DNA of 64,000 nt from Candidatus Villigracilis propinquus (GTDB lineage Bacteria; Chloroflexota; Anaerolineae; Anaerolineales; Villigracilaceae): NCBI GenBank assembly GCA_016714565.1, contig JADKDM010000011.1, positions 62,001 through 126,000 on the forward strand, read 5' to 3'. This document shows positions 16,964-25,222 of this stretch, piece by piece (positions within the stretch are counted from its first letter, which is position 1; each line of letters begins with the position of its first letter). The notes beneath the pieces were generated by a model. The model worked only from the letters and a program-made list of their open reading frames with translations, was not told where the DNA came from and did not search any database. A program made the position numbers and the translations under genes.

Positions 16964-18048
16964 CTATGGGCAGGTGAGCGAAACTGAATTTTCAGCAGCA
17001 GCCCCGGCGCTATTCGTGGCGGTAACTTTGTAGGTGTACACCGCTCCTGCGGGTTTTATAGCAGTCACAGTAACATGTTGTTGGGCTGATGAACCACCGC
17101 CTCTGTTGATAGGTGTTCCATTGAGGCTCCATTGAAAGGACCGGCTATAACGCGCATTGGGGTCGGAATTACCAGGAGCCCAATCGATCGTGATGATGAA
17201 TTCGTAATTGCCATCCAGTTGATCGTTGCATACCACAGATGAATTCACAATAATAGGCGCACTCGCCGGGGGCGGAGGGTAGGTGCAAGAGCCGTCATCG
17301 CTGTTGGCCTTTGAATTGTAGTTTGTCGCTGCCGGGTCGGTGCAGCCCAAAATGGTTGCCTGTGCGGTAAAGGTACAAGAGCCGTCATCCACGGTAGCTG
17401 CGGAGTTGTAATTGCTGGCGGCAGGGTTGGTACAACCCGTCACGGCTGCGGGGCCGGAAGAAGTAGTGGCTGTCGCGCTTGCGGTTGGGGTAACCGTAGT
17501 CGTTGGTTTCAGAGTCGCCGCAGAAGTGGGCGTCACCACATTGTTCAAACTGTTAGTGTCACCTGTCACCGTGGCGTACTGCCCCCACAGCCAGCAGGTT
17601 TTTCCGTTTTGCCCGGGAATCTCAATGATCCAATACCCGGTGTAGGAATTTTTTGCGATTACTTTCGCTACCTGTCCCACAGGCATACCGTACAGGCTCG
17701 CAAACGCTGTCCGGGTCCGCTGCGACAGTTGGTCGCCACACTCACCGTCACCGTGACGGGACCCGTAGCCGGTGGAAGTACCGCCGCCGGAATCACCGCC
17801 TCAGGCGTCGCCGAAGCTGCTCCATCCGCAGTGGCAGTGATATACACTATCGCCTGATTCTGCGCCCCTATGGGTGTGGCCGTCTGCCCGGCCTGCTCAA
17901 GGATCAACGCCTGCGCGGTGATGGTCTGTAAAATGCTGGCGTCTTCTTCTCCACCCTGAGGGACAACTCCCACCGCTGGCAGGTTACAAGCCGAAATCGC
18001 AAAGATCAGGAGCACAGAAAGAACAGAGATCTTCTTCTTCCAGTTCAT
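16964..18048 (-). pseudogene. SH3-domain lipoprotein, cluster member 3, frameshifted
   Basis: Read from the ATG at 18048, the protein has a lipobox (ISAC) and the shared ASILQTITAQALILEQAG segment. It reaches the SH3 motif at TNCRSGPGQ, then shifts frame near 17700. The downstream frame restores MPVGQVAKVIAKN...CWLWGQYATV, two GCTxPxAxNYNxxAxxDDGSC calcium-loop-like repeats and an Fn3-like end. Compared with the paralog at 18077, one T is missing from a TTTT run (coding strand), giving TTT. A homopolymer miscall or a real one-base deletion would look the same. If corrected it is an intact 361-residue protein. It lies 28 bases after member 2 in one operon. Confidence 0.8.
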
Positions 18049-18076
18049 GTTGTTTTCCGATGTTGAATAATAGGGG

Positions 18077-19165
18077 CTACGGGCAGCTGACTGTGCTAAT
18101 CCCGGTGGTAGAACTGCCGCCATTATTAAAAGCAGCGACCTTTACCTCAATCTGCATTGAAGTTGAAGGCCAGGCAAATGTGCTGCTGTGGACGGTTGTA
18201 TTGGCGGGATAGTTGAAATCTCCATCAGGCGCGATTACCGTAAAACCGTTTTCGTTATTGGAATTATCCGTCCAGGAAATTGTATAGGTGAACGTGTAGT
18301 TGCCATTTGCATCCGGCCCGCTGACGCCGCCGCAGCTATTGGTTTTGATAGTTGGCGCGTTCGGTTTGACAACGGGATACGTACAAGAGCCATCATCGGC
18401 ATTCGCAGCAGGGTTATAGTTTGTGGCCTTAGGGTCGGTGCAGCCGCCAACAAAAGCCTGCCCCACATACGTACAAGACCCATCATTTACAGTGGCAGCA
18501 GAATTATAGTTAGAAGCTGTAGAGTCCGTGCAGCCAGCAATGGCTCCAGACGCTACCGTTGAGGTGATGGTGGCGGTTGGGGTTGATTGTTTGTTGACCG
18601 TCACAGTGGCGGTAGCTGTTTTCGTTGGCGTAACCGTTCGCGGCGCGGAGGTGGGCGTAGCCACATTGGTAAGCGTGGCCGTGTCACCTGTCACCGTGGC
18701 GTACTGTCCCCATAACCAGCAGGATTTTCCGTTCTGCCCGGGGATCTCAATGATCCAATACCCGGTCGTGGTGTTTTTGGCGATTACCTTGGCTACCTGT
18801 CCCACGGGCATGCCGTACAGGCTGGCAAAACTCTGTCCGGGTCCGCTGCGGCAATTGGTAGCGATACTCACTGTCACGGTGACGGGACCTGTAGCAGGCG
18901 GAAGCACTGCCGCCGGAATCACCGCCTCAGGCGTCGCCGAAGCTGATCCATCCGCAGTGGCAGTGATATACACTATTGCTTGGTTCTGCGCCGCGATCGG
19001 CGTAAACGTCAGCCCGCCCTGTGCGAGCAATTGCGCTTGCGCAGTGATCGTTAATAAAAGCTCGGCGCCTTCTCCCTGCGAGCCTTCCACCAATTGCAGG
19101 TTACAAGCCGATAAGGCAAAGATCAATAATATCGGAAGAACGTATTTTTTAATACCCTTAATCAT
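18077..19165 (-). CDS. SH3-domain lipoprotein with two DDGSC calcium-type repeats, cluster member 2
   Basis: This protein has 362 residues from the ATG at 19165, chosen because AAGGA precedes it and it opens a proper signal peptide (MIKGIKKYVLP...LSAC). An upstream open stretch of 48 residues is not signal-like. After the shared TITAQAQLL helix and an Ala/Pro linker comes the SH3 module (TNCRSGPGQSFASLYGMPVGQ ... CWLWGQYATVTGD). A Thr-rich linker follows, then two copies of GCTDxxAxNYNxAAxxxDGSCTY (about 240-295) and an Fn3-like domain with SWTDNSNNENGF. The DDGSC repeat is a known motif of secreted proteins, thought to bind calcium. It is probably surface-exposed. Confidence 0.87.
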   Translation of the reverse strand: MIKGIKKYVLPILLIFALSACNLQLVEGSQGEGAELLLTITAQAQLLAQGGLTFTPIAAQNQAIVYITATADGSASATPEAVIPAAVLPPATGPVTVTVSIATNCRSGPGQSFASLYGMPVGQVAKVIAKNTTTGYWIIEIPGQNGKSCWLWGQYATVTGDTATLTNVATPTSAPRTVTPTKTATATVTVNKQSTPTATITSTVASGAIAGCTDSTASNYNSAATVNDGSCTYVGQAFVGGCTDPKATNYNPAANADDGSCTYPVVKPNAPTIKTNSCGGVSGPDANGNYTFTYTISWTDNSNNENGFTVIAPDGDFNYPANTTVHSSTFAWPSTSMQIEVKVAAFNNGGSSTTGISTVSCP

Positions 19166-19197
19166 TTTTGTTTTCCTTATCAAAAGGTTTAATCGAC

Positions 19198-19229
19198 AAA
19201 GTCCCTGCGAAGTTCTTCGCAGGGACTTT
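19198..19229. terminator. Hairpin between SH3 lipoprotein genes 1 and 2
   Basis: A 14-bp perfect stem (AAAGTCCCTGCGAA/TTCGCAGGGACTTT) with a four-base loop lies 13 bases after the stop of the first gene. The downstream T content is moderate, so it may reduce rather than end transcription or protect the mRNA end. Confidence 0.6.
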
Positions 19230-19241
19230 GATTCAGTCAAC

Positions 19242-20054
19242 TTATGGGCAAACGAAAGAAGCCGAGCTCGGCGCAGATTCACCGCTGGCATTTGCAGCAA
19301 CCACAACAACTGTTAATGTTGTACCTGCTGGCAGCCGCTCAATGAAGTCCACTGTAACGGCATCTGCCTTCTTTGAATAATATTCGTTATTGGGCGAGGT
19401 GTAGATGTTGAACTTCGTTTCATTGGTGGAGTTATCGGTCCAATTTACCCGCACCTCATAATCCTGGTCGCCGCTTCCGGCGTTGTAGCATTTGACATTT
19501 GAAGATGTGATGACGGGGGCTAACGGCTTCTCTCCGCCGGAAGGGGTTGGGGTGGCGGCTTCGGCGAGACCGGCAGTATCTCCGCTCACGGTGGCATAGC
19601 GTCCCCACAGCCAACAGGTCTTTCCCGAACCGTCGGGGATCTTGATGATCCAATAGTTGTTGAGAGTATTTTTGCCGACCACTTCCGCAGTTTGCCCGAT
19701 CCCTAGAGAAAAGATATCCTTGAAATCCTGGCTGGGGCCGGTGCGGCAGTTGGTGTTCTGGCTTACCGTAACCGTCACCCCGCCGGTGGTGGCGGCCACA
19801 TTCAGCGCTGGGTCAACTGTGGCGGCAGGTAGTGCTGGGTCAGGTGTATTTGTAATGACAACGACAATGGGCTGGGCTAAGGCCGTGGCAGTTAATCCCT
19901 GCAGTTGAAGCGCCTGAGCAGTGACAGTGGCTGCCAAATTTTGAGGTGGAGGTGGTGGAGGTATTGGCGTGCGAGGAATACATGCCCCTGCTAAAAAGGC
20001 AAAGGCCATCATAGTACAAGAAATAATAAAAAGTGATTTTCGATTTCTCTTCAT
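19242..20054 (-). CDS. SH3-domain lipoprotein, cluster member 1
   Basis: This 270-residue protein is first in the tandem cluster. The signal peptide ends in LAGAC, followed by a short poly-Pro stretch (PPPPPP) and the TVTAQALQL helix that corresponds to TITAQAL in the others. The SH3 module is TNCRTGPSQDFKDIFSLGIGQ ... NYWIIKIPDGSGKTCWLWGRYATV. The C-terminal domain is Fn3-like (NWTDNSTNETKFNIY). It has no DDGSC repeats. The N-terminal helix and SH3 are conserved across the four genes, while the C-terminal modules differ, the usual sign of duplication followed by module exchange. The start ATG has a TAGGAG-like site before it. Confidence 0.85.
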   Translation of the reverse strand: MKRNRKSLFIISCTMMAFAFLAGACIPRTPIPPPPPPQNLAATVTAQALQLQGLTATALAQPIVVVITNTPDPALPAATVDPALNVAATTGGVTVTVSQNTNCRTGPSQDFKDIFSLGIGQTAEVVGKNTLNNYWIIKIPDGSGKTCWLWGRYATVSGDTAGLAEAATPTPSGGEKPLAPVITSSNVKCYNAGSGDQDYEVRVNWTDNSTNETKFNIYTSPNNEYYSKKADAVTVDFIERLPAGTTLTVVVVAANASGESAPSSASFVCP

Positions 20055-20360
20055 CGTAAACTCCTAATTTGGAAATGTGTGTTGATGGCGGGCAGTACAG
20101 TTATGTGCATACGTAGGTTCACCTCACCTTTCCACTCCCTTGTTGTATACATTTCCATTTGGCAGGAGCGTTCGCGAAAAGAAAAATAAGCAAAAAGACA
20201 AACTGGATTGTTTTACTCGAAATAACAATGCCCCCGATTGTAATGCACATTGCAGAATTGCAAGGTGGACAAAAGTACGGTAACCCCGCTTCATTGTTTA
20301 GATAGGTAGAGTAATTGGTTAATGAGATTTCTCTACGCCCCCTTTGACGCCTATGTTTGT
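20055..20360. other. Upstream region of the SH3 lipoprotein cluster
   Basis: About 305 bases with no convincing gene. A 95-codon open frame here shows no ribosome site or family pattern and was dismissed. The cluster promoter must lie in the part near 20060-20110, but no clear hexamer pair was found. Confidence 0.4.
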
Positions 20361-20744
20361 TTATGGATGAGGGTCGATCCCTACCACAAGTGCATCGCGC
20401 GCCCACTCGCTGAGCTCCCTACCCTCGGTCCATTCCTGATACTTGGCCGCCATCAACGGGCGGATGGTGGATTCCTCTCCAATATCTTGCACGATGCGTG
20501 CTGTTGCCGCGAAAATATACTTCCCGATGCGTACGGTCACTTCCGGGTTGGCGCGCAGATTCTTCACCCAGTCTGATTCGCCTCCGCCGCCGGAGAGCAG
20601 ATAGAGCGTATCGCCCACAACGCCGAACCAGATCTCGATCTCATGCGGCTTGCCGGTTTTGCGTCCCCTGGTGGTGAGGTAGCAGTACTCTTCTTTTGCG
20701 AGTTGGGGAAGGAGCTTTAGCAGTTCATTACTTTCATTTTTCAT
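20361..20744 (-). CDS. Nitroreductase/F420-type flavin-fold protein (DDN/DUF385-like)
   Basis: This protein has 127 residues from the ATG at 20744, preceded by AGAGG. It has the split beta-barrel pattern of deazaflavin-dependent nitroreductases: CYLTTRGRKTGKPHEIEIWF, then LYLLSGGGGESDWVKNLRANPEVTVRIG. These proteins bind F420 or FMN and reduce quinones, nitro compounds or related substrates in the cytoplasm. The RGRKTG and NLRANP motifs are the family hallmarks. The cofactor cannot be decided from sequence; F420 use would require the host to make it, and no F420 genes are visible here. Its start is 36 bases inside the end of the neighbouring gene region, suggesting cotranscription with 20780-21355. 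Confidence 0.8.
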   Translation of the reverse strand: MKNESNELLKLLPQLAKEEYCYLTTRGRKTGKPHEIEIWFGVVGDTLYLLSGGGGESDWVKNLRANPEVTVRIGKYIFAATARIVQDIGEESTIRPLMAAKYQEWTEGRELSEWARDALVVGIDPHP

Positions 20745-20779
20745 GGATGCCTCTAAAATGATCCGATGGGTGATATTTT

Positions 20780-21355
20780 TCAATTATCGTACTGGTTGAT
20801 ATCCTGAATTTCGTTGGAGAGGAAATACGTTTGCGCAGGCAGCAGTTGGTGCCAGCGTTTGCCTTTGGCATGGACGGTGGTGCAGCGCAAGCGCGTGAGC
20901 CTTTTGATCATGGCGGAATCATATAACAGGATGGAGCGGCTGGTAATACTTTCGATGACTGTCCAATGGTCGTGATAGCCTTGCAGCCCCAAAATAATGG
21001 CACGCCCGGGTGTACCATCCAAAAAGTTTTGCATCGATTTCCAGAAGGTGGTCAGGTCCGGGTTCTGCACGCCGCGCCAGGGAATTTGTACATTCGAGAT
21101 GCGTTTTTTCCCCACCACTTTTTTCAATATGACCAACATTTCGATGTGGATGATGCCGCCGATCAGAAACTTGGATAACAGTCTGCGGCGGGAGAGATAA
21201 TGGATCAGCTCGTCAAACAACTGCTGGGTTTCCTCATCCGAGGAGTGGTTGACGATGCGCTCGGCGTTGATGATGCTGTATAAACCGCAGAGAGAATCAA
21301 GCCCGCCCTGTTGAAAAGGAGGCAATCCAGAGGATGTTTGATAATACCTGCCCAT
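20780..21355 (-). CDS. Putative papain-like cysteine protease (C39-like)
   Basis: This 191-residue soluble protein belongs to no family I can name with certainty. The layout suggests a papain-like peptidase: an oxyanion Gln (16) before Cys23 in QGGLDSLCGLYSIINA, a His at 130 in HDHWTVIES, and an Asp at 146 in ILLYDS. The spacing and the hydrophobic helix after Cys match C39 and related bacterial cysteine proteases. The Trp after His (HWTV) and the following strand support this. It has no signal peptide or partner domain, so the target would be cytoplasmic. It precedes the nitroreductase-like gene. It could instead be an inactive fold relative. Confidence 0.55.
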   Translation of the reverse strand: MGRYYQTSSGLPPFQQGGLDSLCGLYSIINAERIVNHSSDEETQQLFDELIHYLSRRRLLSKFLIGGIIHIEMLVILKKVVGKKRISNVQIPWRGVQNPDLTTFWKSMQNFLDGTPGRAIILGLQGYHDHWTVIESITSRSILLYDSAMIKRLTRLRCTTVHAKGKRWHQLLPAQTYFLSNEIQDINQYDN

Positions 21356-21371
21356 GGAAACTCCCTGTCAA

Positions 21372-21824
21372 TTAATCCTTTTTGCCGAAATAGCCGAAGG
21401 CGATCAGCACTGCGGAGACTGCGGCAACGGCAAGCCCGGTCTGTAGCAGGGCTTCTGCATCTTTTACTTCAATCAGTTTTTGCAGGAACTTTACAGCCAT
21501 GACGAGCACGATCATGCTGCTCAGTTTGGCTTTGAGTTCGTACAGGTCGTGTGCCAGCATCCATTCGGGCATGTCCAGTTTGCCGATGAAGAGTTCGTAC
21601 AGGCTGGCGGCGAACATGAGGATGGCCGTGGCAATCAGAAAGCTATCGAGGATTTCGATCAGTTCGATGGTGACGGCAGGGTCTTTGCCGAGGGTTTGGA
21701 TCACTAACAGCGTGGTCGTAACCGTCTTGATGGTGCCCCATGCAAAGGCGGCGAAAGAGGCGAGCAGGAGAGAGATGACGCCAATGATGGCCAGATAGCG
21801 CGATCGCTCGATGATGAATTTCAT
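21372..21824 (-). CDS. yqhA: YqhA family (UPF0114) membrane protein
   Basis: This protein has 150 residues from the ATG at 21824 (GGAGA eight bases upstream). Four hydrophobic helices are present with the family pattern: ERSRYLAIIGVISLLLASFAAF at the start, EILDSFLIATAILMFAASLYELFIG in the middle and KLSSMIVLVMAVKFLQKL later. UPF0114 proteins are uncharacterised inner-membrane proteins. A charged loop (DMPEWMLAHDLYELKAK) separates helices 2 and 3. The gene is 16 bases from the protease-like gene and may be cotranscribed. Length fits the family. Confidence 0.85.
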   Translation of the reverse strand: MKFIIERSRYLAIIGVISLLLASFAAFAWGTIKTVTTTLLVIQTLGKDPAVTIELIEILDSFLIATAILMFAASLYELFIGKLDMPEWMLAHDLYELKAKLSSMIVLVMAVKFLQKLIEVKDAEALLQTGLAVAAVSAVLIAFGYFGKKD

Positions 21825-21864
21825 GTCCAATTCTCCAAAATAAAAATTTATCCTAAAATGCAAA

Positions 21865-21895
21865 ATGTTGCAGACCAGTCGTTCATCTGCAACAT
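21865..21895. terminator. Terminator after the MBL hydrolase gene
   Basis: A 10-bp stem (ATGTTGCAGA/TCTGCAACAT) with an 11-base loop; the minus-strand 3' side is T-rich. It lies between the MBL gene end (21901) and the yqhA start (21824). Confidence 0.7.
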
Positions 21896-21900
21896 CTTTT

Positions 21901-22731
21901 TTATTCGCCGTTCATTTGGCGGTGTAACGCTCTCAAATTGCGCCGGTGTAATGTTTCTGCCAGACCGCCGAGGTAAACGCGGCTCTTGCCGCAACTCTCG
22001 ATGGTGATCTCTTCGAGGTATTCGCCCATGTTCTTGCGTTTACCGCCGGACTTGACGGCTTTTTTGATGTTGTTCAGGTAATTGGTATTCTCTTTTACTG
22101 CCGCATCGATCTCGCCGCGCAGGATGATATCGCCGTGTCCCTGGATGATGTTCTCCAGTCCCATTTTTCCGATCTTTTTAATGGAGGCGAGCATGTCGTC
22201 TGCGTCACCATCCACGATGTAGGGGAGGGGCATGAAGGCGTCACCGGCGAAGAGCACACGGTCTTCCTCAACGAGGACGGAAATGCCATCGTCGCTGTGA
22301 CCGAATGCAGGGGCGATGATGAGATTCTTTTTGCCGACGCGCATGGCCATTTCGCCGGAGGAAAATGTCATGTGTGGAAGCACGATCTTGACCTGCCGCA
22401 GATTCTGATCTTGTTTGCGGGAGCTTTCCAATGAAGGGATGCCATTTTCAATGAGATACTCGCGGCATTTTGCGTGGGCGATGACGGTTGCTCCGGGGAA
22501 AAAGCAGTTCCCCCAGGTGTGGTCAGCGTGGTAGTGAGTGTTGATCACATAGCGAACCTGTACGCCCAATTCATGCTCAATGAACTCACGCATACCGAGC
22601 GTCTCTTCCGGGAGGGCCAGGGTGTCGATCACCACCGCCCACTGCGGGCCAACGATCACGCCTGCCGTTACCTGGGCATATACTTCACTTTGGAACCAAA
22701 ACACATTTTCGGATACTCGTTCGCGGTGCAT
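21901..22731 (-). CDS. Metallo-beta-lactamase fold hydrolase
   Basis: This protein has 276 residues from the ATG at 22731, preceded by AAGG. The zinc site is THYHADHTWGN (HxHxDH) and later histidines and aspartates are in HSDDG and FAGDAF. These bind two zinc ions for hydrolysis of an ester, lactone, thioester or lactam. The CCC-like groups and a cap helix (IKKIGKMGLENIIQGHGD) match the quorum-quenching/glyoxalase-II type of the MBL superfamily. There is no signal peptide, so it is cytoplasmic. No partner gene indicates the substrate. It ends at the 21865 terminator and is upstream of no obvious pathway gene. Confidence 0.88.
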   Translation of the reverse strand: MHRERVSENVFWFQSEVYAQVTAGVIVGPQWAVVIDTLALPEETLGMREFIEHELGVQVRYVINTHYHADHTWGNCFFPGATVIAHAKCREYLIENGIPSLESSRKQDQNLRQVKIVLPHMTFSSGEMAMRVGKKNLIIAPAFGHSDDGISVLVEEDRVLFAGDAFMPLPYIVDGDADDMLASIKKIGKMGLENIIQGHGDIILRGEIDAAVKENTNYLNNIKKAVKSGGKRKNMGEYLEEITIESCGKSRVYLGGLAETLHRRNLRALHRQMNGE

Positions 22732-22832
22732 ACTCACAACCTTTTTATTTAATTTTATCTTCCATTGTTAATAGCACACTCTGACGAAAATATCAAGTTG
22801 ACTAGACAAATTTGCGAGGGAAATGCAAAAAA

Positions 22833-22882
22833 AGACCTCGGAGGTTTTTACATCGTCCCGTAACGGGAAACCTCCGAGGTCT
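22833..22882. terminator. Terminator of lpd, with AGACC...GGTTT ends
   Basis: A perfect 15-bp inverted repeat (AGACCTCGGAGGTTT and complement, 20-base loop) lies 6 bases past the lpd stop and continues in a T-run on the minus strand. Its ends share the AGACC/GGTTT pattern of the two longer repeats near the BASS gene, but it is only half their length. Confidence 0.85.
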
Positions 22883-22887
22883 GCTTG

Positions 22888-24288
22888 TTACATATGTATC
22901 GGGTTTCCATCCGCGCCATGCGCCGCTTCCATGATCGCTTCGGAAAGCGTGGGGTGCGCGTGGACGTTGCGCGCGATCTCGTGCGCGGTCAGTTCCATCA
23001 TGCGGGCGAGGGTCAGCTCGGGCAGCAGTTCGGTCACTTCGGGGCCGATCATGTGCGCGCCGAGCAGTTCACCGTACTTCGCATCAGTAATGATCTTGAC
23101 GAAGCCGGCATAATCTCCCATGCCCAGCGCCTTGCCGTTCGGCTGGAAGGGGAAGCGCCCGATCTTAACCTCGTAGCCGCGTTCCTTTGCCTGTGCCTCG
23201 GTGATACCAAATGAAGCAACCTGCGGATACGAATACGTGGCGCGCGGCATCATTTCGTAATCAAGGACTACGGTTTCATGTCCGCCGATGTGTTCGGCAG
23301 CGACAATGCCCATCGTTGAGCCGACATGCGCGAGCATGAGTTTGCCGGTCACATCGCCGACCGCCCAAATGCCATCCACATTCGTCTGCATCTTTTCGTT
23401 GACTTCGATGAAGCCGCGCTCGTTGAGCTTCACGCCGACTTCTTCAAGCCCGAGATTTTTGGAATTGGGACGGAAACCGATCGCGACTAAAGCCTGGTCT
23501 GCTTCCAGTACTGTTTCTTTTCCCTCCGCTGACACTTTTACCTTCACTCCAGTGGCAGTGGCTTCGACGGACTCAACTTTATGCCCCGTCATAATATTGA
23601 TCTTGCGCTTCTTGAATTCCTTTTCGAGTTCCTTCGAGACTTCTTCATCTTCCAGCGGAACAATGCGCGGCAGCATTTCGACGATGGTCACTTCCACGCC
23701 GTAGGCGCTCCAGATGGTGGAGAATTCCACACCGATGGCGCCTGAGCCGATGATGACCACTGACTTGGGAAGTGTAGTTTGCAGGATCGCTTCCCAATAG
23801 GTGAGGACTTTTTCCCCGTCCACTTTCCATACGGGTGGAACCATGGCGCTCGCGCCCGTGGCAACGATGATGTTCTTGGCCTGAAGCTCAGTGACCTTGC
23901 CTTCTTTGTCCGTCACGTTGAGCGTGTCTTTTGTCTTGAACTTCGCTTCGCCCATGAAGACCGCAATGTTGTTCTTCTTCATCAGGAAGCCAACGCCCTT
24001 GGTCAATCTGTCTGAATTCTGGCGTGAGCGTTTGACGGCTACGCTGTAATCGAGCTTGAGATTTTCGAAGGTGAAGCCAAATTCCTTGCCGCGTTCGCGC
24101 AGGGTGTGCGCCACTTCCGCATTTTTGAGCAGGGACTTGGATGGAATGCAGCCCACGTTTAAACAAACTCCGCCCATCCACTGCTTGTCCACGATCGCGA
24201 CTTTCTGTTTCAATTGCGAGGCACGGATGGCGGCCACATATCCCGCGGGGCCAGCACCGATCACAACGAGGTCAAAATTTTCTGCCAT
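22888..24288 (-). CDS. lpdA: Dihydrolipoyl dehydrogenase (E3)
   Basis: This 466-residue flavoprotein re-oxidises dihydrolipoyl groups and passes electrons to NAD. The FAD motif is VVIGAGPAGYVAA (residues 9-20), the redox disulfide is Cys42/Cys47 in GGVCLNVGCIPSKSLL, the NAD motif is IIGSGAIGVEFS, and the C-terminal active-site His-Glu region is HAHPTLSE. It acts in 2-oxoacid dehydrogenase complexes and, with E1 and E2 at 26-30.5 kb, completes one locally. The two blocks are separated by about 2 kb of unrelated genes. It ends at the 22833 terminator. Confidence 0.95.
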   Translation of the reverse strand: MAENFDLVVIGAGPAGYVAAIRASQLKQKVAIVDKQWMGGVCLNVGCIPSKSLLKNAEVAHTLRERGKEFGFTFENLKLDYSVAVKRSRQNSDRLTKGVGFLMKKNNIAVFMGEAKFKTKDTLNVTDKEGKVTELQAKNIIVATGASAMVPPVWKVDGEKVLTYWEAILQTTLPKSVVIIGSGAIGVEFSTIWSAYGVEVTIVEMLPRIVPLEDEEVSKELEKEFKKRKINIMTGHKVESVEATATGVKVKVSAEGKETVLEADQALVAIGFRPNSKNLGLEEVGVKLNERGFIEVNEKMQTNVDGIWAVGDVTGKLMLAHVGSTMGIVAAEHIGGHETVVLDYEMMPRATYSYPQVASFGITEAQAKERGYEVKIGRFPFQPNGKALGMGDYAGFVKIITDAKYGELLGAHMIGPEVTELLPELTLARMMELTAHEIARNVHAHPTLSEAIMEAAHGADGNPIHM

Positions 24289-24348
24289 AGAGAATACTCC
24301 AGTAAATTATAGAAAGATTTTATTTCGCCCTCATTGTACTATTAAAGG

Positions 24349-24374
24349 AACTTCCTCCATTTCAGGAGGAAGTT
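24349..24374. other. Small hairpin upstream of lpd
   Basis: The stem AACTTCCTCC/GGAGGAAGTT (10 bp) with a six-base loop lies 61 bases before the lpd start. It contains a GGAGG sequence. It could be a terminator remnant of the upstream gene or part of the lpd leader. Confidence 0.4.
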
Positions 24375-24439
24375 AGAGTTTTGTAAATATTTTGCAGATG
24401 GAGTCTGCAAGTTCTACTTGTGTTTTTTTTAGTAAAAGC

Positions 24440-24458
24440 CCAGAAGTAAAACTTCTGG
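24440..24458. terminator. Hairpin after the dienelactone hydrolase gene
   Basis: The stem CCAGAAGT/ACTTCTGG (8 bp, three-base loop) lies just after the 24473 stop; the minus-strand downstream sequence is poor in T. It is a weak terminator. Confidence 0.5.
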
Positions 24459-24472
24459 ACTCCAAAAGATGC

Positions 24473-25132
24473 TTATAAATTTTTCTTCAAGAACTCGAAT
24501 GTCCGATCCCATGCCAACTGCGCGGCAGCGGGATCATATTCGGGGCGGTCAGACTCAACGAACCAGTGGGCAACTCCCGGGTAAGTGTGACGCGTCGCAT
24601 CCACGCCTGCTTTTTTGAATTCCGCGAAGGTGTTATCCACAAATTCGTTCGGTTCCCATTCATCGTTGTCGCTGTAATGCCCCATCACTTTGGCGGTGAC
24701 CTTTCCATATTCAACGCCTTCGTTGCCGTAGAAAAGGACGATTGCCCCGAACTGCTCGGGCTTGTATGTCGCGGCGATCAGTGTCCATGCAGCGCCCATC
24801 GAAAATCCAACGGCACCGATCTTATTCCCATTTACCAGGTCTCGCAAATAATCTTTTGCCGTCATCACTGTCGCACCGATAAATTCACCGTCGCTTTTTT
24901 GCATTAACTCTTTGGCTTCGTCAATTGTATTTGCGATTTGCCCATCCCGCAGATCAGGCGCGAGGACGGTAAATCCCTGCCCGGCAAGTTGGTCACAGAC
25001 TTGCTTGAAGAAGGGCTTTAGTCCCCACCAGGCGTGCAGAAGCAAAATTCCCGCGCCGCCGCCATTGGCAAGATACGCGTTGACCTTTTTATCGTTCACG
25101 TTCAATTGGATATCAGATGTTTGGATGGACAT
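24473..25132 (-). CDS. Dienelactone hydrolase family alpha/beta hydrolase
   Basis: This protein has 219 residues from the ATG at 25132 (AAGGAG nine bases upstream). It has the DLH pattern LLLHAWWGLKPFF near the start, the nucleophile motif GFSMGAAW with Ser in place of the Cys of classical DLH, then VLFYGNEGVEYG and the late GVAHWF with the catalytic His. Its Asp is probably in MGHYSDNDEW. It would hydrolyse esters or lactones in the cytoplasm. The Ser variant is common in hydrolases of this group that do not act on dienelactone, so the substrate is open. Confidence 0.85.
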   Translation of the reverse strand: MSIQTSDIQLNVNDKKVNAYLANGGGAGILLLHAWWGLKPFFKQVCDQLAGQGFTVLAPDLRDGQIANTIDEAKELMQKSDGEFIGATVMTAKDYLRDLVNGNKIGAVGFSMGAAWTLIAATYKPEQFGAIVLFYGNEGVEYGKVTAKVMGHYSDNDEWEPNEFVDNTFAEFKKAGVDATRHTYPGVAHWFVESDRPEYDPAAAQLAWDRTFEFLKKNL

Positions 25133-25195
25133 GTCACTCTCCTTGATTGAATTCATTTTACTAAAACAAATGTTCTAAATCAAGTGGCAAAATAA

Positions 25196-25217
25196 AAAGG
25201 CGATGAAAATCGCCTTT
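25196..25217. terminator. Terminator after the ICMT-like pseudogene
   Basis: The stem AAAGGCGAT/ATCGCCTTT (9 bp, four-base loop) lies just past the 25223 stop and continues in T on the minus strand. Confidence 0.75.
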
Positions 25218-25222
25218 GGGAT

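Noticed and set aside
18528..19316. A 262-codon plus-strand frame opposite the SH3 lipoprotein 2
   Set aside because: Antisense of Thr/Pro/Ala-rich coding sequence; hydrophobic appearance is a by-product of codon use.
20119..20406. A 95-codon minus-strand frame in the upstream region of the SH3 cluster
   Set aside because: It starts inside the next gene, has no family pattern and low coding character.
22833..22882. Third full copy of the AGACC...GGTTT element
   Set aside because: Its centre is only 20 bases and it sits exactly where the lpd terminator should be; shared ends may be coincidence or derivation.
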